64,000 nucleotides of DNA, taken from the NCBI RefSeq assembly GCF_000378725.1, contig NZ_KB900372.1, positions 93,470-157,469 on the forward strand, given 5' to 3'. This stretch comes from Peptoniphilus lacrimalis DSM 7455. GTDB taxonomy: Bacteria; Bacillota; Clostridia; Tissierellales; Peptoniphilaceae. Position 1 is the first letter of the stretch; each line of letters begins with the position of its first letter. The notes beneath the pieces were generated by a model. That model had not been told where the DNA came from. It saw only the letters and a list, made by a program, of their open reading frames with translations, and did not search any database. Position numbers and translations under genes: made by a program. Below are positions 26,694 through 34,783 of this stretch, piece by piece.

Positions 26694-28476
26694 TCATTTC
26701 ACCTTTCTTTCTGCTGATTTTCCAATCTTTACTAAATAGTGTCGCATCCCATAATTTGCGATATTCTACCGAAGATTCTAATAAATCTTTATGCTTTCCA
26801 TTCGCAACTAAACGACCATGATCCATAACCAATATCTGATCTGCATCTACAATAGACGGCAACTTATGTGCAATAACAATTAAGGTTTTGTCTTTTACAA
26901 GTTCACGAATAGCCGCTTCCATTTTTTCTTCATTTTCCGGATCTGCGTAAGCTGTTGCCTCATCAAGCACAACAATCGGAGCATTCTTCAAAATGGCTCT
27001 TGCTAATGATATTCTTTGCCTTTCTCCACCTGAAAGCATCTTTCCTGCTTCTCCAGCTAAAGAATAAATGCCATTCGGAAGTCTATTTAAGAACTCCATG
27101 CACTGGGCTTTTTTAGCTGCTTCTATAACATCATCATCACTGGCATCTAAATTACCAATGCGAATATTTTCTAAAAGCGAGGTATTAAACAGATATTGGT
27201 CTTGTGCTACATAAGAAATTTGTTTGTTGAGTGATTCCAATCTTATATCCTGTATGTCTTGTCCACCAATACTTATGCTTCCATCTAAAACATCATAATA
27301 ATGAATTAAAAGTTTAGCCAAAGTACTTTTTCCTGAACCGGATTCGCCAACAATCGCTGTCTTTTCGCCGGCTCTTGCCGTAAAACTAACATTATGAATA
27401 ACATTCTTAATATAGGTTTCAGGCTGCCCATTTTCTCCCATTTTGCTTAACTGATAGCCAAAGGTAACATTGTCAAATAAAATAGTCTGTCCTGTTCCCT
27501 TAAAATCATTTTCTCCCTGTTTTAAAGGAGCCATATTTAAGGCTTGTTCTAAAGCAGAAATTTTATAATTTAACTGCGGCATAGTTGGTAAAAATCCGAG
27601 AGCTTTCAGTAGTGGTAAGCCTATACTTAAAGAAAGGCATAATATTAATATTAAGTTAGAAAGGCTTGCATAGCCCATATATACAAAGTAGCCACCAAGC
27701 GGCAATGTTAAAATAATTGTGCATGGAAGTAAGGCACTGTATAACGCCATCCATGGCCATGCCGTCTTATACCAAGCAAGTGCATAATCTCTGTAATTAC
27801 TGATATCTTTAGAAAGGCGTTCATAAGACTCTGTTTGCTTATTAAATACTTTTACAACTTCCATACCGTTTACATACTCAATAATGGTATTATTCATTTT
27901 TCCACTTGCCATATAATATGGACCCATTTGTTTCATACCTACAGAGTACATAATCATCATTGCGAGAACGCTAATCGGAATAGAAGCTAATGACATTAAA
28001 GCTAATCTCCAGTCAATAAAAAACATTGAAACATAAACCATAATAGGTACAATTAAATTAGCTATTCCTTCAGGAAGCGAATGAGCTAAAAGCACTTCTA
28101 AACTACCAATATCATCCACGAACATTTTTTTGATTGTACCCGTCCCTTTTTCTTCAACAACACCCAATGGAAGAGCTTCCATTTTTTTCTGTAAAGATGT
28201 TCGAAGTCCAAGTAACGTGTTGTATGCTGCTTTATGTGAGACATTAAGACCTACTCCACCTAAGACAGCTTGTAATACTAAACAAACTAAAATGCTTATC
28301 AATAAAAAAACAATTCTTTCAAATTCCAATTGTTTACCTAAAACAAGTGGATTGATGATTTTATATACAAATAGAAAGGGTAACACACCCATAATTACAC
28401 TAATAAGCATAATAAAACTTGCTAAGTGAATTGATTTTTTATGCGTACCAGCATATTCGAAAACCTTATTTAACAT
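26686..28476 (-). CDS. ABC exporter half-transporter, first partner
   Basis: The product has 596 residues. The membrane domain spans about 1-320 (helices at about 17-37, 52-75, 132-175 and 240-290). The ATPase has Walker A GESGSGKST at about 373, signature LSGGERQRISL at about 480 and Walker B VVLDEATAYAD at about 500. Here the residue after Walker B is ATAYADPEN rather than the usual TASLD. It overlaps the ECF ATPase gene by 11 bases. Coupling of half-exporters to ECF genes in one operon suggests a shared substrate or a composite resistance cassette. Confidence 0.9.
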   Translation of the reverse strand: MLNKVFEYAGTHKKSIHLASFIMLISVIMGVLPFLFVYKIINPLVLGKQLEFERIVFLLISILVCLVLQAVLGGVGLNVSHKAAYNTLLGLRTSLQKKMEALPLGVVEEKGTGTIKKMFVDDIGSLEVLLAHSLPEGIANLIVPIMVYVSMFFIDWRLALMSLASIPISVLAMMIMYSVGMKQMGPYYMASGKMNNTIIEYVNGMEVVKVFNKQTESYERLSKDISNYRDYALAWYKTAWPWMALYSALLPCTIILTLPLGGYFVYMGYASLSNLILILCLSLSIGLPLLKALGFLPTMPQLNYKISALEQALNMAPLKQGENDFKGTGQTILFDNVTFGYQLSKMGENGQPETYIKNVIHNVSFTARAGEKTAIVGESGSGKSTLAKLLIHYYDVLDGSISIGGQDIQDIRLESLNKQISYVAQDQYLFNTSLLENIRIGNLDASDDDVIEAAKKAQCMEFLNRLPNGIYSLAGEAGKMLSGGERQRISLARAILKNAPIVVLDEATAYADPENEEKMEAAIRELVKDKTLIVIAHKLPSIVDADQILVMDHGRLVANGKHKDLLESSVEYRKLWDATLFSKDWKISRKKGEMNV

Positions 28477-29932
28477 AGTTTATCTCCTTCCATAAAATTT
28501 TTTTATCCATAAAATCCATGATCAACTCTTCATTTCCTTTTACAGATATTTTTTTATAATCCTTATCACCGAGCATTAAGACGGAATGACAGGTTTTAAA
28601 TAACAGCTCTAAGTCATGAGTAATTATTATAATTGGAATCTCCTTTGCTTTTTCTTTCATTAATTCGGACATAATTTTCATACTTTTATAATCAAGCCCT
28701 GATGTTGGTTCATCCAAAATTATTAGCTTACGACCTGATAAAAATGAAGTGATAATTGCCAATCGTTGTTTTTGTCCCCCTGATAATTTCTGTGGGTGAT
28801 TGGTTTTCTTATTCCACAAATCTGTATCTTTTAAGTAGTTACGGATTTCTTCTAAATCACTTTCTGAATTTTTATCTTTGCAAAATATCAGTTCATTTTC
28901 TACTGTGTCTAAAAAAATCTGAGCATCTACATCCTGTAATACACAGTATGAGTTTCTGAGCCTTTCCTTTTGTTTATGCCCATAGTTTACATCTAAATAT
29001 TTTTCAGATAATCCGCATAATGCTTTTGCTAAAGTACTTTTCCCAATACCATTAGGACCAATAACTCCCATTATTTCGCTTTTCCCAAGCTCAAAAGTTA
29101 AATTTTTTATCAAGGTTCTTTTCCCTTGATGGATACAAGCGTTATTTAGTTTTATGTAGCTTTCAGCTACAATCGGTTCTATTTCTGATACCAATTCTCT
29201 TTCATTAAGTGTTCTTAACTCAAGTTCCTTACATTTATCATTACTAAGACTCCCATTCGGAAAAATACCACATATTGTACCATCTTTTATATAAATCAAC
29301 CTGTTAAAAATCTCTTTTAAATAATAGAGTCTATGTTCCGCTATAATTATTGTCTTCCCCATCGCTTTCAATCTGAGAAGTATTTCACTGAAGTGTTTTA
29401 TACTATCGTAATCGAGGCTACTTGATGGCTCATCAAAAAAAATAATATCTGTATCATAGATAAGAGTTCCAGCTATAGCTACTTTTTGCTTTTCTCCTCC
29501 TGATAATTCAAAAATGGATTTTTTGCTGACATGGCTTATTCCTAATAAGTCCATTGCTTCTTCAACCTTTTCTTTTAATGTATCCCTGTCTAAGCCCAAA
29601 TTTTCACCCACTAAAGCAATTTCATCTTCAACAACATCACAAAAAAATTGATCTTTAGGATTTTGAAATACATTGCCAATATATTTAGCTAACTCTCCCT
29701 TTTTATATGCCGTTATATCTTTCCCTAAAATCTTGATTTCTCCGTCCAAATCACCATCATAAAAGGATGGAATAAGCCCGTTTAGTAATCTTAAAAGTGT
29801 CGTTTTTCCGCATCCGGAAAGACCCGTTAAGACTACAATTTCGCCTTTGTTTACGGACATTTTTAAATTTTTTAATATCAAATCTTCTCCATAATGAAAA
29901 GATTTGATTTCTGCCTCTAAAATTTTTTCCAT
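28466..29932 (-). CDS. ECF transporter double ATPase (EcfA-EcfA' fusion)
   Basis: The product has 488 residues with two complete ATPase halves. The first has Walker A GLSGCGKTT at about 37-45, a VFQNPKDQFF Q-loop, signature ELSGGEKQKVAIAG and Walker B FFDEPSSSLD. The second has GPNGIGKSTLA at about 290, LSGGQKQRLAI and ILDEPTSGLD. The FQNPKDQFF Q-loop is typical of ECF/CbiO ATPases. It overlaps ecfT by 16 bases. It should drive the S and T components encoded just upstream, and is the intact relative of the cut gene at 14.2-15.6 kb. Confidence 0.9.
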   Translation of the reverse strand: MEKILEAEIKSFHYGEDLILKNLKMSVNKGEIVVLTGLSGCGKTTLLRLLNGLIPSFYDGDLDGEIKILGKDITAYKKGELAKYIGNVFQNPKDQFFCDVVEDEIALVGENLGLDRDTLKEKVEEAMDLLGISHVSKKSIFELSGGEKQKVAIAGTLIYDTDIIFFDEPSSSLDYDSIKHFSEILLRLKAMGKTIIIAEHRLYYLKEIFNRLIYIKDGTICGIFPNGSLSNDKCKELELRTLNERELVSEIEPIVAESYIKLNNACIHQGKRTLIKNLTFELGKSEIMGVIGPNGIGKSTLAKALCGLSEKYLDVNYGHKQKERLRNSYCVLQDVDAQIFLDTVENELIFCKDKNSESDLEEIRNYLKDTDLWNKKTNHPQKLSGGQKQRLAIITSFLSGRKLIILDEPTSGLDYKSMKIMSELMKEKAKEIPIIIITHDLELLFKTCHSVLMLGDKDYKKISVKGNEELIMDFMDKKILWKEINYVK

Positions 29933-30618
29933 AAACTCGCCCCCAACAAAATCATCCCTCCGACTATCATTGCGATATCAATAAAAGTAATTTTCACCTC
30001 ATGAAAACTTGTTTTTTCCCCATCGTATTCAATTCCTTTTGATATAATTGAACAAGTTAAGGTGTCGCTTATGTCTATGCACTTATACATAAGAGGAACA
30101 AAATATAACTCAAATGTTCTAATTGGTTTGAAAATACTTGCTTTAAATCCTCTAATTTTCATGCCGTTGTTTATTTCCTTCATCCTAATAGAGATTTCTG
30201 GAATAAAACGAAAAAATACTGTGATTCCTATACCTATTCCACCATCAACTCCAATTTTTCTAAATGCAGCAATTAGATGCGAGGAGCTATATGATGACAG
30301 AACTCTTCCCAATATGAAAAGTGGAGCAAACTTCAACACTACAAGTAGCATTGTATATATAGAGCCAATCAAAACATTTCCTAAATGAGGTTTTAGTAAA
30401 TAAATAAGTCCCCATACTATAAGCAATGAACATATCGTTCTAAATGCTTTTTTGATAGAAAATAAAAATAATAACCCTAAAACAAAAATAAGGGAAAATA
30501 GGTATTGCGATTGTTCTCCTACCGTTAAAATAACTGAAAACAATAAAATCAACCCAACTATAGTAAGTGGGTTGATTTTATCTGATAGTTGGTGTTTGTT
30601 TTTATTATTTTTTTTCAT
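29917..30618 (-). CDS. ECF transporter T component (EcfT/CbiQ family)
   Basis: The product has 233 residues with about five or six membrane helices. It carries the coupling region EINNGMKIRGFKAS at about 146-159, containing the xRG-type motif of EcfT that docks onto the ATPases, and an FELYFVPLMYKCIDISD helix following it. It is slightly shorter than the usual 250-270 residues. It is two bases downstream of the S component gene and overlaps the ATPase gene, so the three are tightly coupled. Confidence 0.85.
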   Translation of the reverse strand: MKKNNKNKHQLSDKINPLTIVGLILLFSVILTVGEQSQYLFSLIFVLGLLFLFSIKKAFRTICSLLIVWGLIYLLKPHLGNVLIGSIYTMLLVVLKFAPLFILGRVLSSYSSSHLIAAFRKIGVDGGIGIGITVFFRFIPEISIRMKEINNGMKIRGFKASIFKPIRTFELYFVPLMYKCIDISDTLTCSIISKGIEYDGEKTSFHEVKITFIDIAMIVGGMILLGASLWKKF

Positions 30619-30620
30619 CT

Positions 30621-31217
30621 CTACAAAACACTTTTTTTCTTCCTATTGCTAAAAAATTTATTATAAATGTATGTCCCAAAATAAGCACCTATGACTGAAG
30701 CTACAAGTGAAATCAACAGACAAATCAATATGTTTCTAGGAGTGTAAAAATTATAAAGGAATGTTGCATAATCTTTTGTAAACATTTTTGGAAATTGCTT
30801 TGCAAGTCCTTCTACACCAAATACAAACATAAAATACATAGCATGTAAGGAATATATGAACATACCTGCTCCAAACGCAGTTCCAATCCTCATATTTTTA
30901 TTCACATAATTTTCCTTTTTACCAATTACAAGTTCTGCTAAAATTCCTGCAATAGCACAAACAACGATTACTGGCCACATTCCCATGAGAACATAGAAAA
31001 CACCCATCAATAGAAAATATAAAAATGCTGTACCTCTTTGTTGAACCTGTTTACACATAATAACAAAAACCGGTGCTACAATAATTGTTGGCAAGGCTGA
31101 CGATAAATATAAACTTGGGAGCATTCCAAAGGATCCCGTCAAAAATCCTAATCCCATTGTCAAAACAAATCCAATAACTGAAAAAACAGCTATTTTTACA
31201 ACACTTTTTAAATTCAT
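30621..31217 (-). CDS. ECF transporter S component, MptD/Trep_Strep type
   Basis: The product has 198 residues and six predicted membrane helices. It has the layout of MptD-family (TIGR02185) substrate-binding proteins: a first helix VVKIAVFSVIGFVLTMGLGF, then SLYLSSALPTIIVAPVFVIM, and a central RGTAFLYFLLMGVFYVLMG. The substrate of this group is not firmly known. It is the first gene of the transport operon, and two TetR-type palindromes lie between it and tetR. Confidence 0.8.
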   Translation of the reverse strand: MNLKSVVKIAVFSVIGFVLTMGLGFLTGSFGMLPSLYLSSALPTIIVAPVFVIMCKQVQQRGTAFLYFLLMGVFYVLMGMWPVIVVCAIAGILAELVIGKKENYVNKNMRIGTAFGAGMFIYSLHAMYFMFVFGVEGLAKQFPKMFTKDYATFLYNFYTPRNILICLLISLVASVIGAYFGTYIYNKFFSNRKKKSVL

Positions 31218-31292
31218 AAGTTAATCCTCCTTAAAATTTTATTTATGTCTAATACATAGATATTAATTTTTAACTCCATAATCTCCACGACC

Positions 31293-31309
31293 AATATAAC
31301 TAAGTTATA
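31293..31309. promoter_or_regulatory. TetR operator, copy 1 (upstream of the ECF operon)
   Basis: The sequence ATATAACTAAGTTATAT is a 17-bp palindrome around a central base. It is the reverse complement of the site before tetR. It lies 76 bases upstream of the S component start, where it could block the operon promoter. Confidence 0.7.
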
Positions 31310-31325
31310 TTTAAGTTAAAAATCA

Positions 31326-31342
31326 ATTATAACTAAGTTATA
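31326..31342. promoter_or_regulatory. TetR operator, copy 2 (upstream of the ECF operon)
   Basis: TTATAACTAAGTTATAT is the same palindrome with one end base changed. Its centre is 33 bases from copy 1, about three helical turns, so two repressor dimers could bind the same face. Confidence 0.65.
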
Positions 31343-31358
31343 TTTAGCTAAAATTTAT

Positions 31359-31997
31359 TTATAATCCTCGAATTTTTCTCCATCCTTCATTAAAGAACTG
31401 TGAAATCAAACTTGCATTTAATTTTACTTCTTCTTTATTTTGCGAATGAACTGCTACTTCTGACAAAGCATAAAAATATGCATGATTCAGCAAGTGTATT
31501 CCTCTATTAGTTATTACATCATTGACATTATTTTCGCCATAAATCATACTTAGAATTTTAAAATGATTTTTGTCTTCTCTCTCAATGATACTATCTAAAA
31601 AGTTATTATGTTTTGTTCCATAAGAACTGAATATTAAAAGTTCAAACACATCTTTATGTTCAAAGAAATACAGTACCATTTCAATAGCACCTTGTGCTTT
31701 TGATTCCAAAACATTCTGAATAGCTTCTCTACTTATTGGGCTTTCTTTCTTATAAACATCAAAACTCTTGTCTTCATACATTGTATAATATATGTTTATT
31801 TGGTCTATAAGAGGTTCAACCAATTTACAGAAAAGATCTTCTTTATCTTCAAAATGTCCATAAAAAGCACCTGTTGTCACGCCCGCAGCTTTACATATTG
31901 CTCTTAGATTAGCTTTTTCAAATCCTTTTTCTTTGAAAATTTTTTTGCCACAATCTAATATCTTTGAGTGAGTTACCTCATAATCTCCATTAGCCAC
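31359..31997 (-). CDS. TetR-family repressor of the transport operon
   Basis: The product has 212 residues. The helix-turn-helix spans about 28-58 (FEKANLRAICKAAGVTTGAF, then YGHFEDKEDLFCKLVEPLID). The ligand-binding core follows. The only in-frame start is a GTG at 31997, with GGAG about 15 bases upstream, an unusually long gap. It lies upstream of the ECF-ABC-MATE operon in the same orientation and is flanked on both sides by the same 17-bp palindrome. Autoregulation and repression of the transporters are therefore likely. The inducer is unknown. Confidence 0.88.
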   Translation of the reverse strand: MANGDYEVTHSKILDCGKKIFKEKGFEKANLRAICKAAGVTTGAFYGHFEDKEDLFCKLVEPLIDQINIYYTMYEDKSFDVYKKESPISREAIQNVLESKAQGAIEMVLYFFEHKDVFELLIFSSYGTKHNNFLDSIIEREDKNHFKILSMIYGENNVNDVITNRGIHLLNHAYFYALSEVAVHSQNKEEVKLNASLISQFFNEGWRKIRGL

Positions 31998-32020
31998 TAT
32001 TCACTACATTCTCCTTTCAA

Positions 32021-32037
32021 ATATAACTTAGTTATAT
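32021..32037. promoter_or_regulatory. TetR operator, copy 3 (upstream of tetR)
   Basis: ATATAACTTAGTTATAT ends 24 bases before the tetR start codon, next to AAAGGAGA. It is the exact reverse complement of copy 1, consistent with autorepression. Confidence 0.7.
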
Positions 32038-32104
32038 TATAACACACCTTGCTTTTAATTTCAATGCTAATACATGTAGGTACTATACCTTTAATATAAA
32101 TAAT

Positions 32105-32353
32105 TTAATTCCTATATGCTATAATGTAATTATTTGATATCTGAACCCCTTTAATTCCAAATTTATGTAATTCATTAATAATACATTCATTATCTATATT
32201 TTCCCATTCCAATGTATATACCATCTGTCTTTGTAAAATTTTATCTCTATTAAGATTAATCAGAAATTTCCATTGAAACTTGTTTTTTTTAATGTGTTTT
32301 TTTTCTTTCATTATCAATTCATATTCATAATCTCCTACTCTCACATTCTCCAA
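32105..32353 (-). CDS. Hypothetical 82-residue protein
   Basis: The frame begins at TTG (MENVRVGDYEYELIMKEKKH) with no clear ribosome site, and ends YIIAYRN. It has a basic first half and WENIDNECIINELHKFGIKG, a plausible small alpha/beta protein. It lies between tetR and the candidate oriT. No family recognised. The atypical start lowers confidence. Confidence 0.35.
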   Translation of the reverse strand: MENVRVGDYEYELIMKEKKHIKKNKFQWKFLINLNRDKILQRQMVYTLEWENIDNECIINELHKFGIKGVQISNNYIIAYRN

Positions 32354-32373
32354 TACAGTTCCGTTCTTTATAT

Positions 32374-32409
32374 AAAAATAGCAAAAATAGCAAAAATAGC
32401 AAAAATAGC
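32374..32409. repeat. Four tandem 9-bp repeats
   Basis: The unit AAAAATAGC is repeated exactly four times and runs into a palindrome seven bases later. It lies in the non-coding space upstream of mobC and relaxase and could bind relaxosome or regulatory proteins. Confidence 0.7.
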
Positions 32410-32520
32410 AAGCACAGTAAGTGCATATGCACTTACTAAAAATGGAATAAGAATGCTACAATTATATCGCTTATTTTTTCCATTTTACTTGTTGGGGAAT
32501 ATCCCCAAACCCCTAAATTT
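32410..32520. other. Candidate origin of transfer (oriT)
   Basis: A perfect 22-bp palindrome (half-site AGTAAGTGCAT, 32416-32437) is followed by TTGGGGAATATCCCCAA, a second perfect dyad (32492-32508), and CCCAAACCCC. The four 9-bp repeats lie just before. The non-coding region faces mobC and relaxase on the plus strand, the usual place for oriT. The nick site cannot be read with confidence. Confidence 0.5.
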
Positions 32521-32654
32521 ATAATAATTAAATTCAGCAACAAACGCTTATAATAGCTTCAACGTAAACTTGAATATTATCTCAAAAAATGATAAAATAT
32601 AAGCAATAAAAAATTAAATCAGGAGATTTCCATACGAAATATATAGAATAAATT

Positions 32655-32697
32655 AAACCTGTAAGTCAAGTAATCCTACTTGAATTTACAGGTTTTT
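32655..32697 (+). terminator. Hairpin terminator before mobC
   Basis: AAACCTGTAA and TTACAGGTTT pair, with an inner CAAGTA/TACTTG, followed by TTTTTCTTTT. It would end transcription entering from the oriT side and insulate the mobC promoter. The rest of 32698-32853 is AT-rich with no recognised feature other than the mobC ribosome site. Confidence 0.7.
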
Positions 32698-32853
32698 CTT
32701 TTTTATTTCTATTAATAAATTTATTAGGTAGACGAACTTCAATGAGGTTTACTACGAGCTCTATATATACAATTATTATCACATAATAAATAGGGATTGA
32801 GAACAAAATGTAGTATTTATTATTACAACTACAATATACGAGGAGGTTAAATT

Positions 32854-33222
32854 ATGACAAGTAGATTTAGAAATAACGGAATCTATTTAATGTTATCTGA
32901 TGAGGAGTTAGAATTGCTAAATGAAAAATATAAAGCATCTAAGTGTAAAACTCTTAGGCAATTTATTATGAAATGTATTTTAGAAAAAGATATTTATGTA
33001 TTAGATATGGATGTCTTTCGTGAAATGTCAACAAATATAAGTCGTACTTCAAATAATATAAATCAAATTGCTAAAAGGGTAAATACTACATCAATTATAT
33101 ATAAAGATGATGTAGTAGATTTAAAAAGCTTATTAGAAAATCAAGCAAAAGATATTTTCTCTATGCGTAAAAAAATATACTCTCTTACTAATTCTAATAG
33201 CATAAATACTGAGAAAGAATAA
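32854..33222 (+). CDS. mobC: MobC-type relaxosome accessory protein
   Basis: The product has 122 residues. GAGGAGG precedes the ATG. It begins TSRFRNNGIYLMLSDEELEL, a ribbon-helix-helix-like N-terminus with helix KCKTLRQFIMKCILE, and has the family's conserved ISRTSNNINQIAKRVN segment at about 67-82. MobC proteins bind near oriT, open the DNA and help the relaxase nick. Its stop overlaps the relaxase start (TAATG), so the two are translationally coupled. This pair is the only plus-strand operon in the window. Confidence 0.85.
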   Translation: MTSRFRNNGIYLMLSDEELELLNEKYKASKCKTLRQFIMKCILEKDIYVLDMDVFREMSTNISRTSNNINQIAKRVNTTSIIYKDDVVDLKSLLENQAKDIFSMRKKIYSLTNSNSINTEKE

Positions 33223-34592
33223 TGGCAATTACTAAAATTCATCCTATAAAATCCACTTTAAAAGTAGCACTTGATTATATTATGAATAGTGATAAAACAG
33301 ATGAAAAAATTCTAATTTCCTCCCTAAACTGTAACCCTATAACTGCTCATTTAGAATTTGAACAAACAAAAATAGAATGTAATTCTAAAGCAAAAGTTTT
33401 AGCAAGACATTTAATTCAATCTTTTTTTCCTGGAGAAACTACTGCTGAAGAGGCTCATCAAATAGGCATAGAACTATGCGATAAAATCTTAAAAGGAAAG
33501 TATGAATATGTTCTTACTACCCATATAGATAAGGGGCATATTCACAACCATATACTATTTAATAATGTTTCTTTTGAAACTGGTAAAGCATATCAAAGTA
33601 ACAAAAAAACTTACCACCAAATTAGAAATCATAGTGATGATTTATGTAGAAAATATAAGCTCTCTGTTATAGATGAAGATTATGTAAAATTTAAAGAAAA
33701 GTATAAAACCAATGGTAAATCCTACAAAGAATATATTGAATTTAATAAAGGAAAATCTTGGAAACATAAACTTCAAATTTCTATTGATCATGCTATTAAT
33801 AAAGCAAATAGCTATGAGAATTTCTTAAAGCTTATGGAAGAATATGGCTATGAAATTAAACTTGGAAAATATCTTTCTTTCAGACATAAAAAACAAGGAG
33901 AAAAGGGGCGATTCATTCGTGCGAAGGAAACTACTCTTGGAAAAGATTATACAAAAGAGAAAATAAAAGAAAGAATTGAAAATAAGGTAAATGAAAATTA
34001 CAAAAATAGTGAAGTATATTATGCTAAGAAATCTTATAAGAAATTTGATAATATAATAGACATAGAAAGCAATGAAAAGGTTAAATCTTCTAAAGGTTAT
34101 GAAATATGGGCTAGAAAACATAATATGAATACTATGGCGAAGACCTTAAATCAGCTTAGAAAATACGGTCTATCATCTAGTATGGATTTGGAAACTAAAC
34201 TCCAAGAAGAGGCTGTTAATAGGCAAGAAATCTTAAATAAGATTAAAGATGTTGAAAAAGTTATGAGTGAAATTTACACAGTTATTGAAGACATTAACAC
34301 TATAAAAATAAATAAGGTTATTTATAAAACCTATAAAGAAAACACAAATGATAAAGATTTTTATAGTGAATATAAGCCTCAAATTATCGCATATGAAAAA
34401 GCAATAAATACTTTAGAAAAGTGTCAATATAAAAATCTAAGTATAAAAGAGTTGTCAAAATTATATGATGAATACAAAAATAAAAAAGATATTCTTATGG
34501 ATGACTACGCCAACGAGAATATATTGATAAATGAATTAACCCAATTAAGAAAGAATACTGATAAGTATATTTATAATGAATTGTATAAGTAA
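33222..34592 (+). CDS. Relaxase (MobA/VirD2 type, MOBP)
   Basis: The product has 456 residues. It begins AITKIHPIKSTLKVALDYIM, the typical relaxase/mobilization nuclease start. The metal-binding motif is visible as H101 and GHIHNH with H106, H108 and H110. A catalytic tyrosine is probably in the N-terminal part (ALDYIMN). The C-terminal half (about 250-456) is lysine-rich and helical, as usual for binding partner proteins. It cuts oriT and leads the single strand into the type IV secretion channel. It is the only relaxase in the window. Confidence 0.92.
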   Translation: MAITKIHPIKSTLKVALDYIMNSDKTDEKILISSLNCNPITAHLEFEQTKIECNSKAKVLARHLIQSFFPGETTAEEAHQIGIELCDKILKGKYEYVLTTHIDKGHIHNHILFNNVSFETGKAYQSNKKTYHQIRNHSDDLCRKYKLSVIDEDYVKFKEKYKTNGKSYKEYIEFNKGKSWKHKLQISIDHAINKANSYENFLKLMEEYGYEIKLGKYLSFRHKKQGEKGRFIRAKETTLGKDYTKEKIKERIENKVNENYKNSEVYYAKKSYKKFDNIIDIESNEKVKSSKGYEIWARKHNMNTMAKTLNQLRKYGLSSSMDLETKLQEEAVNRQEILNKIKDVEKVMSEIYTVIEDINTIKINKVIYKTYKENTNDKDFYSEYKPQIIAYEKAINTLEKCQYKNLSIKELSKLYDEYKNKKDILMDDYANENILINELTQLRKNTDKYIYNELYK

Positions 34593-34599
34593 GGATTTG

Positions 34600-34690
34600 G
34601 TGTATCAGCTTCTCCGGTAGTGTGGGGTCTGTAAATAATTTTGTGAGACTGTGTAAAGTTTTGTGTATCAGCCCTCCTGATAGGCTGTGG
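34600..34690. repeat. Direct repeats with IS-end-like sequence
   Basis: GTGTATCAGC occurs twice (34600 and 34663), each followed by a CTCC-type stretch and a TAG. Between them lies TCTGTAAATAATTTTGTGAG and GACTGTGTAAAGTTTTGTG, which resembles the terminal repeats of IS256-family elements. No transposase is nearby. It may be a solo IS end. Confidence 0.3.
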
Positions 34691-34702
34691 CTGATATTTT
34701 TT
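34666..34702 (+). terminator. Terminator after the relaxase gene
   Basis: TATCAGCC pairs with GGCTGATA, and TTTTTT follows. It lies 74 bases past the relaxase stop. Confidence 0.7.
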
Positions 34703-34740
34703 CAATATAACCCATCATTTTCCCTTAAAAACAACCAATA

Positions 34741-34777
34741 AAAAAATACAGGAGGCAGACTAAAACCTGCCCCCTAT
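34741..34777 (-). terminator. Terminator of the minus-strand transfer operon
   Basis: On the minus strand, GGGGGCAG pairs with CTGCCTCC, and TGTATTTTTTT follows. It lies just past the OB-fold gene stop at 34784 and faces the plus-strand relaxase terminator. Confidence 0.7.
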
Positions 34778-34783
34778 AATCTT

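Noticed and set aside
32374..32409. Tandem AAAAATAGC units as a CRISPR array
   Set aside because: The units are 9 bp and contiguous without spacers, and no cas genes are present.
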